From positions 186,001 to 250,000 of the forward strand of contig NZ_JBNXUN010000005.1 in assembly GCF_050563525.1 (NCBI RefSeq): a DNA stretch of 64,000 bases, written 5' to 3'. Shown here piece by piece: positions 33,667 to 42,590 of this stretch (its first letter is position 1; each line of letters starts with the position of its first letter). The position numbers were made by a program, and so were the translations under genes. This DNA comes from Falsiroseomonas sp050563525. Lineage in GTDB: Bacteria > Pseudomonadota > Alphaproteobacteria > Acetobacterales > Acetobacteraceae. Under the pieces are notes generated by a model. It was not told the DNA's origin, ran no database searches, and worked only from the letters and a program-made list of their open reading frames with translations.

Positions 33667-34143
33667 TCAGCCGAAGGCGCCGAGCGTGGTCTCGCCCACC
33701 TCGACCGGCTTGGCGTCAATCAGCACCACGGCCATCAGGCAGGGCTCGGTGCCGGTGACGATCCAGTTATGAAAGGTGCCCCGCTGCACCAGTAGATCGC
33801 CCGCGCGCAGGTCCACCGAGCCTTCGTCGAGTTCCATGGTGACGGCGCCCGACAGGACGATGAGGTAGTCGATGGACGCGGTGCGGTGCGGCCGCGGCGC
33901 CACGCCGGGGTCCAGCTTCATGATGCGGAAGACGCTGCCGTTGCGCAGCTCGGTCCCGACGGGGCGGGTGGCGTCATCGCCGGTCCCGGTGTTGTCGACG
34001 GGGTTGCCGACCGTGGTCCAGACGACAAAGGAATTGTGTCCCGGGCGCTTGGAGACCAGGTTGCTCGGGATGTCGTCGATCTGGACCACGGCGCGACCCT
34101 GCGCATCATGACCCGTGACCACGCGGCGAAGCGGAAATTCCAT
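33667..34143 (-). CDS. Cupin-domain protein
   Basis: A 158-residue single-cupin protein. Motif 1 is around PHRTASIDYLIVLSGAVTMELDEG and motif 2 around GDLLVQRGTFHNWIVTG, which keeps the His. The N-terminal region (VVWTTVGNPVDNTG) is like cupins found beside aromatic-acid and heteroaromatic pathways. It could be a metal-dependent dioxygenase, isomerase or a ligand sensor. ATG at 34143 follows a GGAGAG site; it begins 11 bp after the regulator gene ends. Confidence 0.75.
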   Translation of the reverse strand: MEFPLRRVVTGHDAQGRAVVQIDDIPSNLVSKRPGHNSFVVWTTVGNPVDNTGTGDDATRPVGTELRNGSVFRIMKLDPGVAPRPHRTASIDYLIVLSGAVTMELDEGSVDLRAGDLLVQRGTFHNWIVTGTEPCLMAVVLIDAKPVEVGETTLGAFG

Positions 34144-34154
34144 GGCGTCTCTCC

Positions 34155-34943
34155 TCAATTTTCTGGCTGCTGCCGCGCAGGGCGCCCATGGATGGGCGCG
34201 CTGAAGCCGAAATCGTAGCGGTCGCCGCGGAACACGATGATGCCGTGCAGGATCGGCCGCTCGTCGACGCCGTAGTAGGTATGCTCGCTCGACAGCAGCG
34301 GTGCGCCGCGCCGGGTGTCAAGGATCCGCGCCTGGTCGGCGCTGGCGGGAATGGCGCGGAAGCGGAAATCCACTTTGCCGCCCCTTCCGCCAATGAACCG
34401 GCGTATGAAGACCAGCCCGGCATCGCGGGACAGCACCGCATCCGTGATCTGGTCGGCGATCGGGACGGGCAGGAAGCGTTCCTCGAAGGCGTAGACCTCG
34501 CCCTGAATGAGACGGAGCCGTGTGATCCGCTCCACCGGCTCGCCCGGCCGCAGCGCGAACAGCGCACGGAGGGAAGGCGTAGGCCGCAGCCGGAGCCGTG
34601 CGATGAGCCGGAACTCGATCTCGTCGCTCGGCGGCAGCAGCTCGAACTCCGAAGGCCCGCCAAGGTCGCGGCTGGCGTGCGGCGGTGCGACGAAGGTGCC
34701 GCGTCCGCGCCCGCGCACGATCAGCCCTTCCGACAAGAGCTGGCCCATGGCCTGGCGTACGGTGGGACGGCTGATGCTGAAATGCGCCGTCAGCTCCGCC
34801 TCGGACGGCAGCAGGCGACCGGCCAGGCGTTCCTGGACAGGACGGATCAGCACCGAAAGTCGTTCCGCGAGCTGGACGTACAGCGGCAGCGGCGCGCCGG
34901 GGTCCAGTGGGCGAAGCTCCTTCAGGTCGATCGCCATGTTCAT
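34155..34943 (-). CDS. GntR/HutC-family regulator with UTRA domain
   Basis: A 262-residue regulator. The N-terminal winged helix-turn-helix (LYVQLAERLSVLI; LLPSEAELTAHFSISRPTVR) is followed by a UTRA ligand domain (ERITRLRLIQGEVYAFEERFLPV ... ILHGIIVFRGDRYDFGFSAP). HutC-type regulators usually repress catabolic operons and are released by a pathway metabolite. It heads the operon on this strand and is divergent from the Mo hydroxylase gene. A TTGACA box lies on this strand in the shared 164-bp gap (35046-35051). Confidence 0.9.
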   Translation of the reverse strand: MNMAIDLKELRPLDPGAPLPLYVQLAERLSVLIRPVQERLAGRLLPSEAELTAHFSISRPTVRQAMGQLLSEGLIVRGRGRGTFVAPPHASRDLGGPSEFELLPPSDEIEFRLIARLRLRPTPSLRALFALRPGEPVERITRLRLIQGEVYAFEERFLPVPIADQITDAVLSRDAGLVFIRRFIGGRGGKVDFRFRAIPASADQARILDTRRGAPLLSSEHTYYGVDERPILHGIIVFRGDRYDFGFSAPIHGRPARQQPEN

Positions 34944-35107
34944 CGTCTAGCGCATGCCCTGTGTGGCCAACGGTGGGACTGGCAACACCGGACCCAAACG
35001 TCCTTACATTGCCAACCAAATGACAAGACCTTAGTGTCTCGGCACTGTCAAGCGGATGCCGGCCGAACAGGTGGCCGCGACGCTATCGTCCGAGGGGAAC
35101 GCCACTC

Positions 35108-37456
35108 ATGCACAGCAAGGCCGAAGGGCTTCCCGGCGGCGGCCGGGCACCGGCCCATCGCCGCGAGGATCACCGCTTCATCACCGGAGGCGGCCGCTAC
35201 TCGGACGATTTCAACCTGCCCGGCCAGGCCCACGCCGCCTTCGTCCGGTCCGACCATGCGCATGGTCTGCTGCGCGGGCTCGATGTGGAAGCGGCGCGCC
35301 GGGCGCCCGGCGTGATTGGCGTCTTCATCGGCGAGGATCTGCGCGCTGCCGGAGTTGGGCCGCTGCAGCGCCTGCCGCTGCGGAACTTCGTCCTGACTCG
35401 CGACGTCGCGACCCCACGGCCCGGCCTGGCGCAGGATCGCGTGCGCTATGTCGGCGAGCCCATCGCCCTGGTCGTCGCGGAATCACTCAATGCCGCACGC
35501 GACGCGGCCGAACTGATCACCGCGGATATCGAGGCGCTGCCCGCCGTCACCGACGTTGCTCTCGCGGTGGAACCGGATGCGCCGCAACTCTGGCCGGACG
35601 CATCACGAAACACCACGATCCAGTGGCAGAGCGGCGAGCCGGAGGCGATCGACCGCGCCTTCGCCGAGGCGGCCCACGTCACCCGCCTGAGGCTGGTCAA
35701 CAGCCGCATCTTCGCCAACCCGATCGAGCCGCGCAGTTGCATCACATCCTATGACGAGGCGGCCGACCGGCTCGAATGGCTGACGCCCAGCCAGGGTTCC
35801 GAATACATGCTGCGCGTGCTGTGCGACCAGATCTTCCATGTGCCGGACGAGCGCATCCACATCCGCACCCATGACGTCGGTGGCGCCTTCGGCGTGAAGG
35901 AGCAGCCCTATCCGGAAGATATCGCGCTGCTGCATGCGGCACGCGCGCTGCGCCGCCCCGTGAAGTGGCGTGCTACACGCAGCGACAACCTGATCTCTGA
36001 CAACCACGCGCGCGACGCCGTGATCGACTGCGCGCTGGCGCTCGATGCGGAGGGGCGCTTCCTCGCGGTCAGGGCCTCCATCCTGGCCGGCATGGGGGCC
36101 TACTTCGCCTGCAACGGACCGAACGCCTCGATCCGCAACACCAGCTACGGCCTGCCGCAGGCCTATCTCACCCCGCTCAGCCATACCCGGGTGGATTGCG
36201 TGATGACCAACACAGCGCCGATCGGTCCCTACCGTGGTGCCGGGCGGGAGCAGGCCGCCTACATCGTGGAGCGACTGGTCGATGAATCCGCACGCCAACT
36301 CGGCATCGACCGCATCGCGCTGCGCCGGCGCAACCTGATCCCGCCTTCGGCCATTCCCTATCGCACCCCCTCCGGCCGGCTGTACGACAGCGGCGAGTTC
36401 GAGGCGGTGCTCGACCAGGCACTGGTCCAGGCGGATTGGGATGGCTTCGCTGCGCGGCGCAGGACGAGCGAGCAAGCCGGCCTGATCCGCGGCCAGGGCA
36501 TTTCCTGCTTCCTGGAGAATGTCGGCGGCTTCAACCACGAGGGGTCGCATATTCGCTTCACCGAGGATGGACGCGTGCTGCTGGTGGTCGCTACGCAGTC
36601 GCAGGGCCAGAGCCACGAGACCACCTTCCCGCAGGTCGTCGCCGCGCGGCTGGGAATCCCCTACGGCCAGGTGGAACTGCGGCAGGGCGACAGCGCCGAC
36701 AAGCCCGTGGGCTTCGCGACCGTCGGCTCGCGCTCCATGATCATGGCCGGATCGGCGCTTGCCAATACCTGCGCCATCATCATCGAGAAGGGCCGCAGGG
36801 CCGCAGCCCATTTGCTGGAGGCAGCGGAGGCGGATATCGAATTCGACGCCGGCAGCTTCCGTGTCGCCGGAACTGACCGGGCCATCCCACTACTCGATCT
36901 TGCGCGACTGGTCGGCAAGGGACCCGGGTGGCCGGAAGACCTGCCGGGAACGCTCGATTCCACCGGCGACTACACCGCGCCCGATATGCACTTCCCCAAC
37001 GGGTGCCACATCTGCGAAGTGGAGATCGACCCCAGCACCGGCCGCATCTCGGTCGAGCGTTATGTCGCCGTCGACGACGTCGGGACCATGATCAACCCGC
37101 GCATCGTACATGGGCAGGTGCAGGGGGGCGTGGCGCAGGGGCTGGGCCAAGTCCTCATGGAGCATTGCCAGTACAACGAGGACGGCCAGTTCCTGACGGG
37201 CTCCTTGATGGATTACGCGCTGCCCCGCGCCAGCGACCTGCCCGCAATCGGCACGGATTTTCATCCTGTGCCCTCGCCGAAGAATCCTCTCGGGGTAAAA
37301 GGCGCGGGCGAATGCGGAGTTACGGGATCGCTGCCCGCGCTGATGAACGCTGTCGCAGATGCATTGTCCAGCGTCGGCGCCTCGCCGTTGATCGACATGC
37401 CTGTGACGGCCGAGAAGGTCTGGCGTGCGCTGGACGCCGTCCGCCAACCCGGTTGA
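35108..37456 (+). CDS. Xanthine dehydrogenase-family molybdopterin-binding large subunit (orphan)
   Basis: A 782-residue Mo-hydroxylase large subunit in the standard, unpermuted order. An N-terminal HRREDHRFITGGGRYSDD and VRYVGEPIALVVAES are followed by the Mo domain, with VGGAFGVKEQPYPEDIALLH, GPYRGAGREQAAYIVERL and the C-terminal GVKGAGECGVTGSLPALMNA carrying the active-site Glu. The AYRGAGR-type motif marks an aldehyde or form-II CO-dehydrogenase-like protein, not true CO dehydrogenase. No FAD or [2Fe-2S] subunit gene is adjacent, so partners must be encoded elsewhere or it is non-functional. It is divergent from the GntR/UTRA operon. Confidence 0.9.
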   Translation: MHSKAEGLPGGGRAPAHRREDHRFITGGGRYSDDFNLPGQAHAAFVRSDHAHGLLRGLDVEAARRAPGVIGVFIGEDLRAAGVGPLQRLPLRNFVLTRDVATPRPGLAQDRVRYVGEPIALVVAESLNAARDAAELITADIEALPAVTDVALAVEPDAPQLWPDASRNTTIQWQSGEPEAIDRAFAEAAHVTRLRLVNSRIFANPIEPRSCITSYDEAADRLEWLTPSQGSEYMLRVLCDQIFHVPDERIHIRTHDVGGAFGVKEQPYPEDIALLHAARALRRPVKWRATRSDNLISDNHARDAVIDCALALDAEGRFLAVRASILAGMGAYFACNGPNASIRNTSYGLPQAYLTPLSHTRVDCVMTNTAPIGPYRGAGREQAAYIVERLVDESARQLGIDRIALRRRNLIPPSAIPYRTPSGRLYDSGEFEAVLDQALVQADWDGFAARRRTSEQAGLIRGQGISCFLENVGGFNHEGSHIRFTEDGRVLLVVATQSQGQSHETTFPQVVAARLGIPYGQVELRQGDSADKPVGFATVGSRSMIMAGSALANTCAIIIEKGRRAAAHLLEAAEADIEFDAGSFRVAGTDRAIPLLDLARLVGKGPGWPEDLPGTLDSTGDYTAPDMHFPNGCHICEVEIDPSTGRISVERYVAVDDVGTMINPRIVHGQVQGGVAQGLGQVLMEHCQYNEDGQFLTGSLMDYALPRASDLPAIGTDFHPVPSPKNPLGVKGAGECGVTGSLPALMNAVADALSSVGASPLIDMPVTAEKVWRALDAVRQPG

Positions 37457-38152
37457 AGCCTGGGTCACATTCCGGTTGATGTATGATGCTCTACTAGGCT
37501 GTTGTAGGATCGACTTCGCGTGCACTTCCCAGAGCGTTGGTCCACTCGGGAAGACCTGCTTGCCACGGGCGAGCAGAGGCTTGCCGCAATGGCGGGACAA
37601 CCGCCGAGATCGCCACTGCGAGGGGAGGGCAGGGGCTGTCTGTCACCAGGGTGCGTGCGACCGTCCCACCGCAAATGCACAGTAGGCAGCACGGAAGCTC
37701 AGCACTCGTTGAATGTGGAGGCCTGAGCAGGTGATCTTCGATTTCTCAGTGAGCGCGGTTGGGCAGTGTCGGACCTCGCAACCGACATTCTGGGATGGTC
37801 GGACAAGCTCAGATCGTGGCAGCAGGACGCTCTGCGGCGCCTTGCCGCGGCAGCGCCGGAAGAGGTGGCTTTCCGAAGAAACTCGCTGCGCTACCAGCAC
37901 TGGGGTTCGATGCTGCTCGTGGCGGCGGTGCTTTGTATCGCGGTTGCGGCAGGCGATTCCTTCGCGACATTGCGCCGCGAATGCCGAGCGGAATGGTGAT
38001 ACAAGCCGTCCCAACATCGCCTCGGTCGACAGTTCCATACCGCCGGCGGAAGCATGATGCGCGCGCGAGCCATGATGCAGCACTGATGCCGAGACCAGCC
38101 CGAGCTATGGCGGTGGGATCAGCGGAGCGCATCAGGCAGCAAGCAAGTGCGC
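37457..38152. other. Gene-poor stretch with degraded coding sequence
   Basis: About 700 bp without a supportable intact gene between the Mo hydroxylase and the PAP2 gene. Several short overlapping frames exist on both strands, none with a clear family. The only recognisable piece is the fragment at 37766-37999. This pattern, together with reduced coding density, fits decayed accessory DNA. Confidence 0.5.
37766..37999 (+). pseudogene. N-terminal fragment resembling an ATPase/nuclease-associated protein
   Basis: A GTG-initiated 77-residue frame whose first 30 residues (ILGWSDKLRSWQQDALRRL) match the WS-x-RP-x-WQQDALRRL type N-terminus seen in many bacterial AAA-type proteins. After that the sequence becomes a hydrophobic stretch that does not fit, and the frame ends. 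I read it as the stump of a lost larger gene. Recognition is by motif only. Confidence 0.35.
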
Positions 38153-38869
38153 CTACAAAAGGCTGAGATGGAGACGCACGAAAGTGGCCGCTGTTCCGAG
38201 CAGGGCACGTGAGTCCACGAAAACGGTGGCCATCTGCGACGTGGCGAGGAACAGCACGGCGTAGAACAAGCCGCGATGCCGAAGTGCCAGCACCTCCACC
38301 TTGCGGTCCAGTGATTGCGGCACCGGCAGGCTCACGACGGCCAGCATGACCAGGGTCCCGATGATGGCGCCGGCAATGATGTCCCCGGGATAGTGCATGC
38401 CGAAGTAGACACGTGGCAGGCAACTGGTCAGCAGCGCCCAGACCATCGCCAGAATGCCGAGGCCGCGATGCCCCAGGAAAACGGCGGTGGCCATCGCAAA
38501 GGCGAGCACCGCGTGGTCGCTGGGGAAGGAACTCAGCCCTTCCAGGATGGCGGGGTCAAATTCATCGAATAGCACGAAGCCACGCTCGATCAGTGCCGGG
38601 TCATGTGCCGGCCGCAGGCGCGCTGGCAGCAGGTTCTGCATGGCGCGGGCCACCGCGACAGCGAGCAAAACACCCGACACGATCTGTAGGATGACGGCGG
38701 GCCGGGTTTGACTGTGAGTGCGATGCCAACTCCACCACAATAGCGCGACGAGAACACCGCCCTTCAGAAGGTGGGAGTGCGCCACTCTCAGGGCCAGGTG
38801 GTCGAAACTCCAGCTTGTTCCAACCCAGCCGTTGATGAAAAGGAACAGCGACTCATCAAGCGCCAGCAT
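38153..38869 (-). CDS. PAP2-family phosphatase (membrane)
   Basis: A 238-residue membrane protein of the type-2 phosphatidic acid phosphatase family. The motifs are LLPARLRPAHD (the usual Lys of KxxxxxxRP is not conserved), SSFPSDHAVLAFA (PSDH in place of PSGH) and CLPRVYFGMHYPGDIIAG (Arg, His and Asp of motif 3 present). About five or six helices. Likely substrates are undecaprenyl or lipid pyrophosphates. ATG at 38869 follows a GGAGGC ribosome site. The nearby flippase gene hints at a polysaccharide role. Confidence 0.82.
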   Translation of the reverse strand: MLALDESLFLFINGWVGTSWSFDHLALRVAHSHLLKGGVLVALLWWSWHRTHSQTRPAVILQIVSGVLLAVAVARAMQNLLPARLRPAHDPALIERGFVLFDEFDPAILEGLSSFPSDHAVLAFAMATAVFLGHRGLGILAMVWALLTSCLPRVYFGMHYPGDIIAGAIIGTLVMLAVVSLPVPQSLDRKVEVLALRHRGLFYAVLFLATSQMATVFVDSRALLGTAATFVRLHLSLL

Positions 38870-39123
38870 ACCGCCTCCGTGGCTCCCTGCTGCGTGGAGG
38901 GGGTCGGCGTCTCCACCAGGTCTAATAATATTTCTTATCCATGACAGACAAGTTACGCCACCCCGTGCGCCGCGGTCCGCGCGGAAACTTCTGCGGACAG
39001 TCAGGTGCCGCTGCTGTCGATGCCGGGGACACAACACCGGAAGGTCGTCGCCAAACTTTACACCACCTCGAATCTGTGGACTGCCGGATTGAAATCCCAT
39101 TCATTAATAAGCGCTTGCGATCG

Positions 39124-39139
39124 TGGCACACGTTTTGCT
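39124..39139 (+). promoter_or_regulatory. Sigma-54 (RpoN) promoter of the PEP-CTERM gene
   Basis: TGGCACACGTTTTGCT matches the sigma-54 consensus TGGCAC-N5-TTGCW at every defined position, with the GG (-24) and GC (-12) elements correctly spaced. It lies 54 bp before the ATG of the PEP-CTERM gene in the proper orientation. RpoN control of PEP-CTERM genes through the PrsK/PrsR two-component system is known in other exosortase-containing proteobacteria. Confidence 0.8.
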
Positions 39140-39193
39140 CTATCCCAGCAAAGGCGCCTGATTTGTTGGCGGCCCCAGATAGGACGAACGATC

Positions 39194-39748
39194 ATGAAGA
39201 AGGCTCTCCTCGGCGCCGTTGCAGCCGTCGCTCTCGCGGCAGCACCCGCTCTCGCCGGCCCGATCGCGCCGGGCAGCACGCTGTCCATCGTTGGCGTCAA
39301 CACCGTCACCCCGACCTCGATCAGCTTCCCCTCGAACGGCTCCCTGTTCGTCAGCACCGGCACCTTCTCCGGCCTCGGCACCTGCTTCGGCTGCGTGGAA
39401 CTGAGCAACATCACCATCTCCCCGACGGTGTCGTCCGGCCAGATCTTCACGATCAGCAATGCCGGCCTGACCACCACCTTCACGCTGAACCCGGGCGCCT
39501 CGACGACCACTGTCGGCAGCGCGCCGGGCGCCGTCGACATCATCGGCACAGGCACCGTGACGCTGACCGGCTATGACCCGACGCAGGCGAACTTCGTGTT
39601 CTCCACGCAGTCCGGCTTCCCGACCGAGGTGACGTTCTCGGCGACCGTCGATGCCGTCGCGGTGCCGGAGCCGGCGTCTCTGGCGCTGTTCGGTGCCGGC
39701 CTGCTGGGCCTCGGCCTGGCGCGCCGCGCGCGGGCCAAGAAGGCCTGA
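39194..39748 (+). CDS. PEP-CTERM sorting-domain protein
   Basis: A 184-residue secreted protein. A signal peptide (KKALLGAVAAVALAAAPALA) is followed by a Thr/Ser/Gly-rich beta-type body with one CFGC pair. The end is a complete sorting signal at residues 157-184: VPEP, a hydrophobic helix (SLALFGAGLLGLGLA) and basic RRARAKK. Exosortase would cleave it and release the body to the surface, usually linked to exopolysaccharide or biofilm formation. No exosortase gene is in the window. A sigma-54 promoter precedes it and a strong terminator follows, so it is a single-gene unit. Confidence 0.92.
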   Translation: MKKALLGAVAAVALAAAPALAGPIAPGSTLSIVGVNTVTPTSISFPSNGSLFVSTGTFSGLGTCFGCVELSNITISPTVSSGQIFTISNAGLTTTFTLNPGASTTTVGSAPGAVDIIGTGTVTLTGYDPTQANFVFSTQSGFPTEVTFSATVDAVAVPEPASLALFGAGLLGLGLARRARAKKA

Positions 39749-39778
39749 CCTTCGGCCCCTGGCTGACGTGACTTCAGG

Positions 39779-39812
39779 AACGCGCGTCCGGCACATCGCC
39801 GGGCGCGCGTTT
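39779..39812 (+). terminator. Intrinsic terminator after the PEP-CTERM gene
   Basis: AACGCGCGTCCGGC pairs with GCCGGGCGCGCGTT (13 of 14 bases) around the loop ACATC, 31 bp after the stop codon. Only a short T run follows. It should end the PEP-CTERM transcript. Confidence 0.75.
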
Positions 39813-40445
39813 CGCTTCTGGCGCTTCGCGTGTGAGATGAACTCCCGCATCCAAGGATGAGCGGCTTGACGCCCCCTGTTGAACGGGCGCGTCGAGTGGA
39901 TGTGCGGGCTGCACTGGCCTGCTGGCCATCCAGCGCTCGTCGGACCCCATCGCCGCCGACGCTCTGCCCTCAGCTTGGACTCCACAGCCTGCTGGCGTCA
40001 CAGCCTGCCTGGGGAATGTACCTGTTCCGCCAGCGTGCAGAGTCAGATATCGAGCCCAGTTTTCGCTGGTGTAGCTGGGGTGCAGAGCTCGTACCGTTCG
40101 GCTAGGAGCGCGGCATAAAGGGACTAGTTGCCTTCGCCACGCGAGGCTTGCGCGCCACTAAAATTAAACTTAAATACAGATTTACAACTTCAAGTAATTC
40201 CTATGCAAAATTGCACTGGATTATGCTCCAGCTCCATCGTCTAATCTAAGTCCTAATTTTCCTGCGGTATCAAACAATCTAGACTTGTTCTCTATCTGGA
40301 TTTATAGCCGCGTGCGGATTGTTGCGGGGCGCGTGATGGTAAGCTTGGTTTGGCTTCGGGCTTTAGCGCTGCAGTTGGTCTCGGCCGACCACAGCGGATG
40401 AGGCGACACCTCCTCCTGGGGCAGCGTGGCAGCCCGGTCAGTGCG
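39813..40445. other. Intergenic region with an AT-rich block
   Basis: No supportable gene. From about 40140 to 40310 the sequence is unusually AT-rich (for example AAAATTAAACTTAAATAC), unlike the GC-rich surroundings. It may be a promoter region for the flippase gene or a junction of foreign DNA. No tRNA, clear hairpin or repeat was seen. Confidence 0.5.
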
Positions 40446-41660
40446 ATGAGGGAGGCCTCCCCCGGCCTGTTGGCTCGCCTTGCCAAGGTCCAGGCCTCGG
40501 CCATCTTCGCCCTGTCGGGCGCTGCCTTCGGTATCGGTACGCTGCTGCTCGCCCGCGTCATGCCGGTGCCGGAATTTGGCCGCTTCGCATGGGCCATCGC
40601 CCTGTTCAACATCTTCGCGGTCATTGCGCCGCTCGGCCTGGACCAGGTCATGCTGCGGCATTCCATCCGGGTGGGCGGGCGCCTGCTGAAGGTCCTGGTG
40701 CTGGCCGGCATGGGGATGGGCGCCGGCGTCGCATTCGGCGTCACCTCGCTGGCTGGATTTCCCTGGACCGAGGCCGCCCTGCTGGCCCTGGCGATCAGCT
40801 CCGGCGGCGTCATCTTTGCTGTCGCGGCCGGGCTTCGCGCGGCCTTCCGCGAGCTCGCCGCCCTGCTGGTGCTGACCACTGCCAACTGGCTGCTGCTGGG
40901 CATCGGGCTGCTCGCCCTGGTCGTGCCCATGCAGGATTCGTTGGTGCCGCTGGCCCTGTACGCCGCCGGGGAGGCCATGGCGGCCTGCATTGCCTGGGCG
41001 ATGCTGCTTCGCGGCCGCGGCAGCGCGCCAGCTCCCGCCACACCCATCCCGTGGCCCGAAGCCGTGTCCTTCCTCGGCATCGCGGCGATCGGCACCATTA
41101 TGCTCCAGCTGGAGCGGCTGCTGGTGCCGGCGGCGCTGGGTTTCGAGCCGCTCGCGCTGTTCAGCGTTCTGGCCTCGGTCGCCATCTTTCCCTTCCGCCT
41201 GATCACCGCCAGCGCCGGCTTCGGGCTGGTGCCGCGGTTGCGGGCGACCTCCGACACTGCGCTGCGACGCCGTCTGGTACGCAGCGAGCTGCTGTCCATT
41301 GCTGTCCTGCTGACCGGCGCCTCGATCTGCGTGATTTTGGCGGCGCCAGTCGTCACGACACTGGTGACGGAGGGGCGCTACGAGATCGGCGGCAGCCTGG
41401 TTCTCGCCGCCTGCGCCAACGGTTCCTCCAAGGTCCTGCAGGCTGTCCCGCGGGCGATCCTGACCGGATGCGGCAAGGCGCGGGATATAGCTGCGCTGAA
41501 CCGCCTAGGCTGGCTTGGCCTGGCCATGAGCACCCTCTGCGCCCTGGTGCTGGGGGGATGGGGGCTGGAGGGGATCATCTGGGGCGTGGCGCTGGGCAGC
41601 CTGGCCGGCAGCCTTCCGGCGGCAGCGCTTGCACGCCGTCGACTTGGCGGCACGGGATGA
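40446..41660 (+). CDS. Polysaccharide flippase-like membrane protein (MOP superfamily)
   Basis: About 404 residues with roughly 11-12 hydrophobic helices. The first helix region (IFALSGAAFGIGTLLLARVM) is followed by PVPEFGRFAWAIALFNIFAV, the typical Wzx/O-antigen transporter pattern of a G(x)(F/Y) motif after helix 1. It would flip lipid-linked saccharide across the inner membrane. Start uncertain: MREASPGLLARL at 40446 gives the usual short leader; an in-frame ATG at 40398 is possible. Neighbours are remnants of other polysaccharide genes. Confidence 0.75.
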   Translation: MREASPGLLARLAKVQASAIFALSGAAFGIGTLLLARVMPVPEFGRFAWAIALFNIFAVIAPLGLDQVMLRHSIRVGGRLLKVLVLAGMGMGAGVAFGVTSLAGFPWTEAALLALAISSGGVIFAVAAGLRAAFRELAALLVLTTANWLLLGIGLLALVVPMQDSLVPLALYAAGEAMAACIAWAMLLRGRGSAPAPATPIPWPEAVSFLGIAAIGTIMLQLERLLVPAALGFEPLALFSVLASVAIFPFRLITASAGFGLVPRLRATSDTALRRRLVRSELLSIAVLLTGASICVILAAPVVTTLVTEGRYEIGGSLVLAACANGSSKVLQAVPRAILTGCGKARDIAALNRLGWLGLAMSTLCALVLGGWGLEGIIWGVALGSLAGSLPAAALARRRLGGTG

Positions 41661-41780
41661 GGGGGATGCGATTGGGCAGTACCTCAGACTGCGACATGAA
41701 ACAGCGCGATAATTGAGTTAAGATAAAAATCCGCTGCTAGATCATTTAGGAGACAGGAATGCTATTTTTGTCTAGACTAC

Positions 41781-42320
41781 ATGAATGATAGGCAATATGA
41801 GAGCGCATCGAAACGGTTTCTGGATATCCCAATGACGTTTTGGAGCGGCATAGCGGCCTCAGGGCCAATGCTGATCCTGATCGGGCTGCTGACGAGTTTC
41901 GCCGGACGGGTTCGGATTTTCCGATACCCCGCCGTCTCAACATCCTCTCCCGCTCCGCTCCCGACGATCTGTTCAGATGCCCATCCGCAACACCAGGCAC
42001 TGGCGCCTGACCGAGATCTGGAAGCAGCGACCGATCGTCGCCTCGCCCTGGTGGACGAACAGGCTTGCCGAGTCATCGGCGAGCTTCTCCGGACGCATCC
42101 GGATCCGGCGCGGGCCGTGTGGGAACAGGGGATGGAGATGGCGAGCAGCGCCTTGCCGGACCTGACGGATGCCGAATGGCGTGCCGCCTGCAATCGCAAC
42201 TACTGGCCGCTCTACCAGACCGCCGTCGAGGCCCTGGAAGCCAAGGCGGCCGCGCCGTCGTCCCTCATGCCGCGTGCAGCAACCCGCCCCGCGGACACTC
42301 TCACGCTCTGCGCGCCATGA
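41781..42320 (+). CDS. Hypothetical protein with sugar-transferase-like N-terminus
   Basis: A 179-residue frame. Residues 8-36 (SASKRFLDIPMTF ... MLILIGLL) resemble the N-terminal KR-x-x-DI membrane helix of bacterial undecaprenyl-phosphate sugar transferases. The catalytic remainder is absent and is replaced by an unrelated soluble part (QACRVIGELLRTHPDPARAV, LTDAEWRAACNRNYWPLY). It could be a fusion made by a deletion, or a small genuine gene whose true start lies further in. Its stop overlaps the next start by 4 bp, which argues that the C-terminal part is expressed. Confidence 0.45.
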   Translation: MNDRQYESASKRFLDIPMTFWSGIAASGPMLILIGLLTSFAGRVRIFRYPAVSTSSPAPLPTICSDAHPQHQALAPDRDLEAATDRRLALVDEQACRVIGELLRTHPDPARAVWEQGMEMASSALPDLTDAEWRAACNRNYWPLYQTAVEALEAKAAAPSSLMPRAATRPADTLTLCAP

Positions 42321-42559
42321 TCATTCATCTCGGCAGGGCCGCCCGAGCGCGCCTGCAACCCGTGCTGGATGGCATGGTGTTGGTCATCGTGTGCTTTGCA
42401 ACCGGACATGCGGTGGCGAGTGTGGCGCTCTGGCTCGTCTCCCTGCCGCTCGGGCCGTCCGGCATGGAGATGGCCGACACCACCTGGGCCTTCTTCCGGT
42501 GGGGGCTGGGCCTGGTCCTGGTGGCCGTGGCCCTGTCGAAGCGGATGGGGGGCGAATGA
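42317..42559 (+). CDS. Small hypothetical membrane protein
   Basis: An 80-residue protein with two predicted helices: DGMVLVIVCFATGHAVASVA and TWAFFRWGLGLVLVAVAL. It is not recognised. The start overlaps the preceding stop (ATGA), so the two are co-translated. It is convergent with the methyltransferase fragment. Confidence 0.5.
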   Translation: MIIHLGRAARARLQPVLDGMVLVIVCFATGHAVASVALWLVSLPLGPSGMEMADTTWAFFRWGLGLVLVAVALSKRMGGE

Positions 42560-42590
42560 CCTGCTCCTATTCGCCCGCTTGGTCTTGCTC

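Noticed and set aside
37643..38083. A 146-residue minus-strand ORF in the gene-poor stretch
   Set aside because: No domain, no ribosome site and a composition typical of non-coding DNA.
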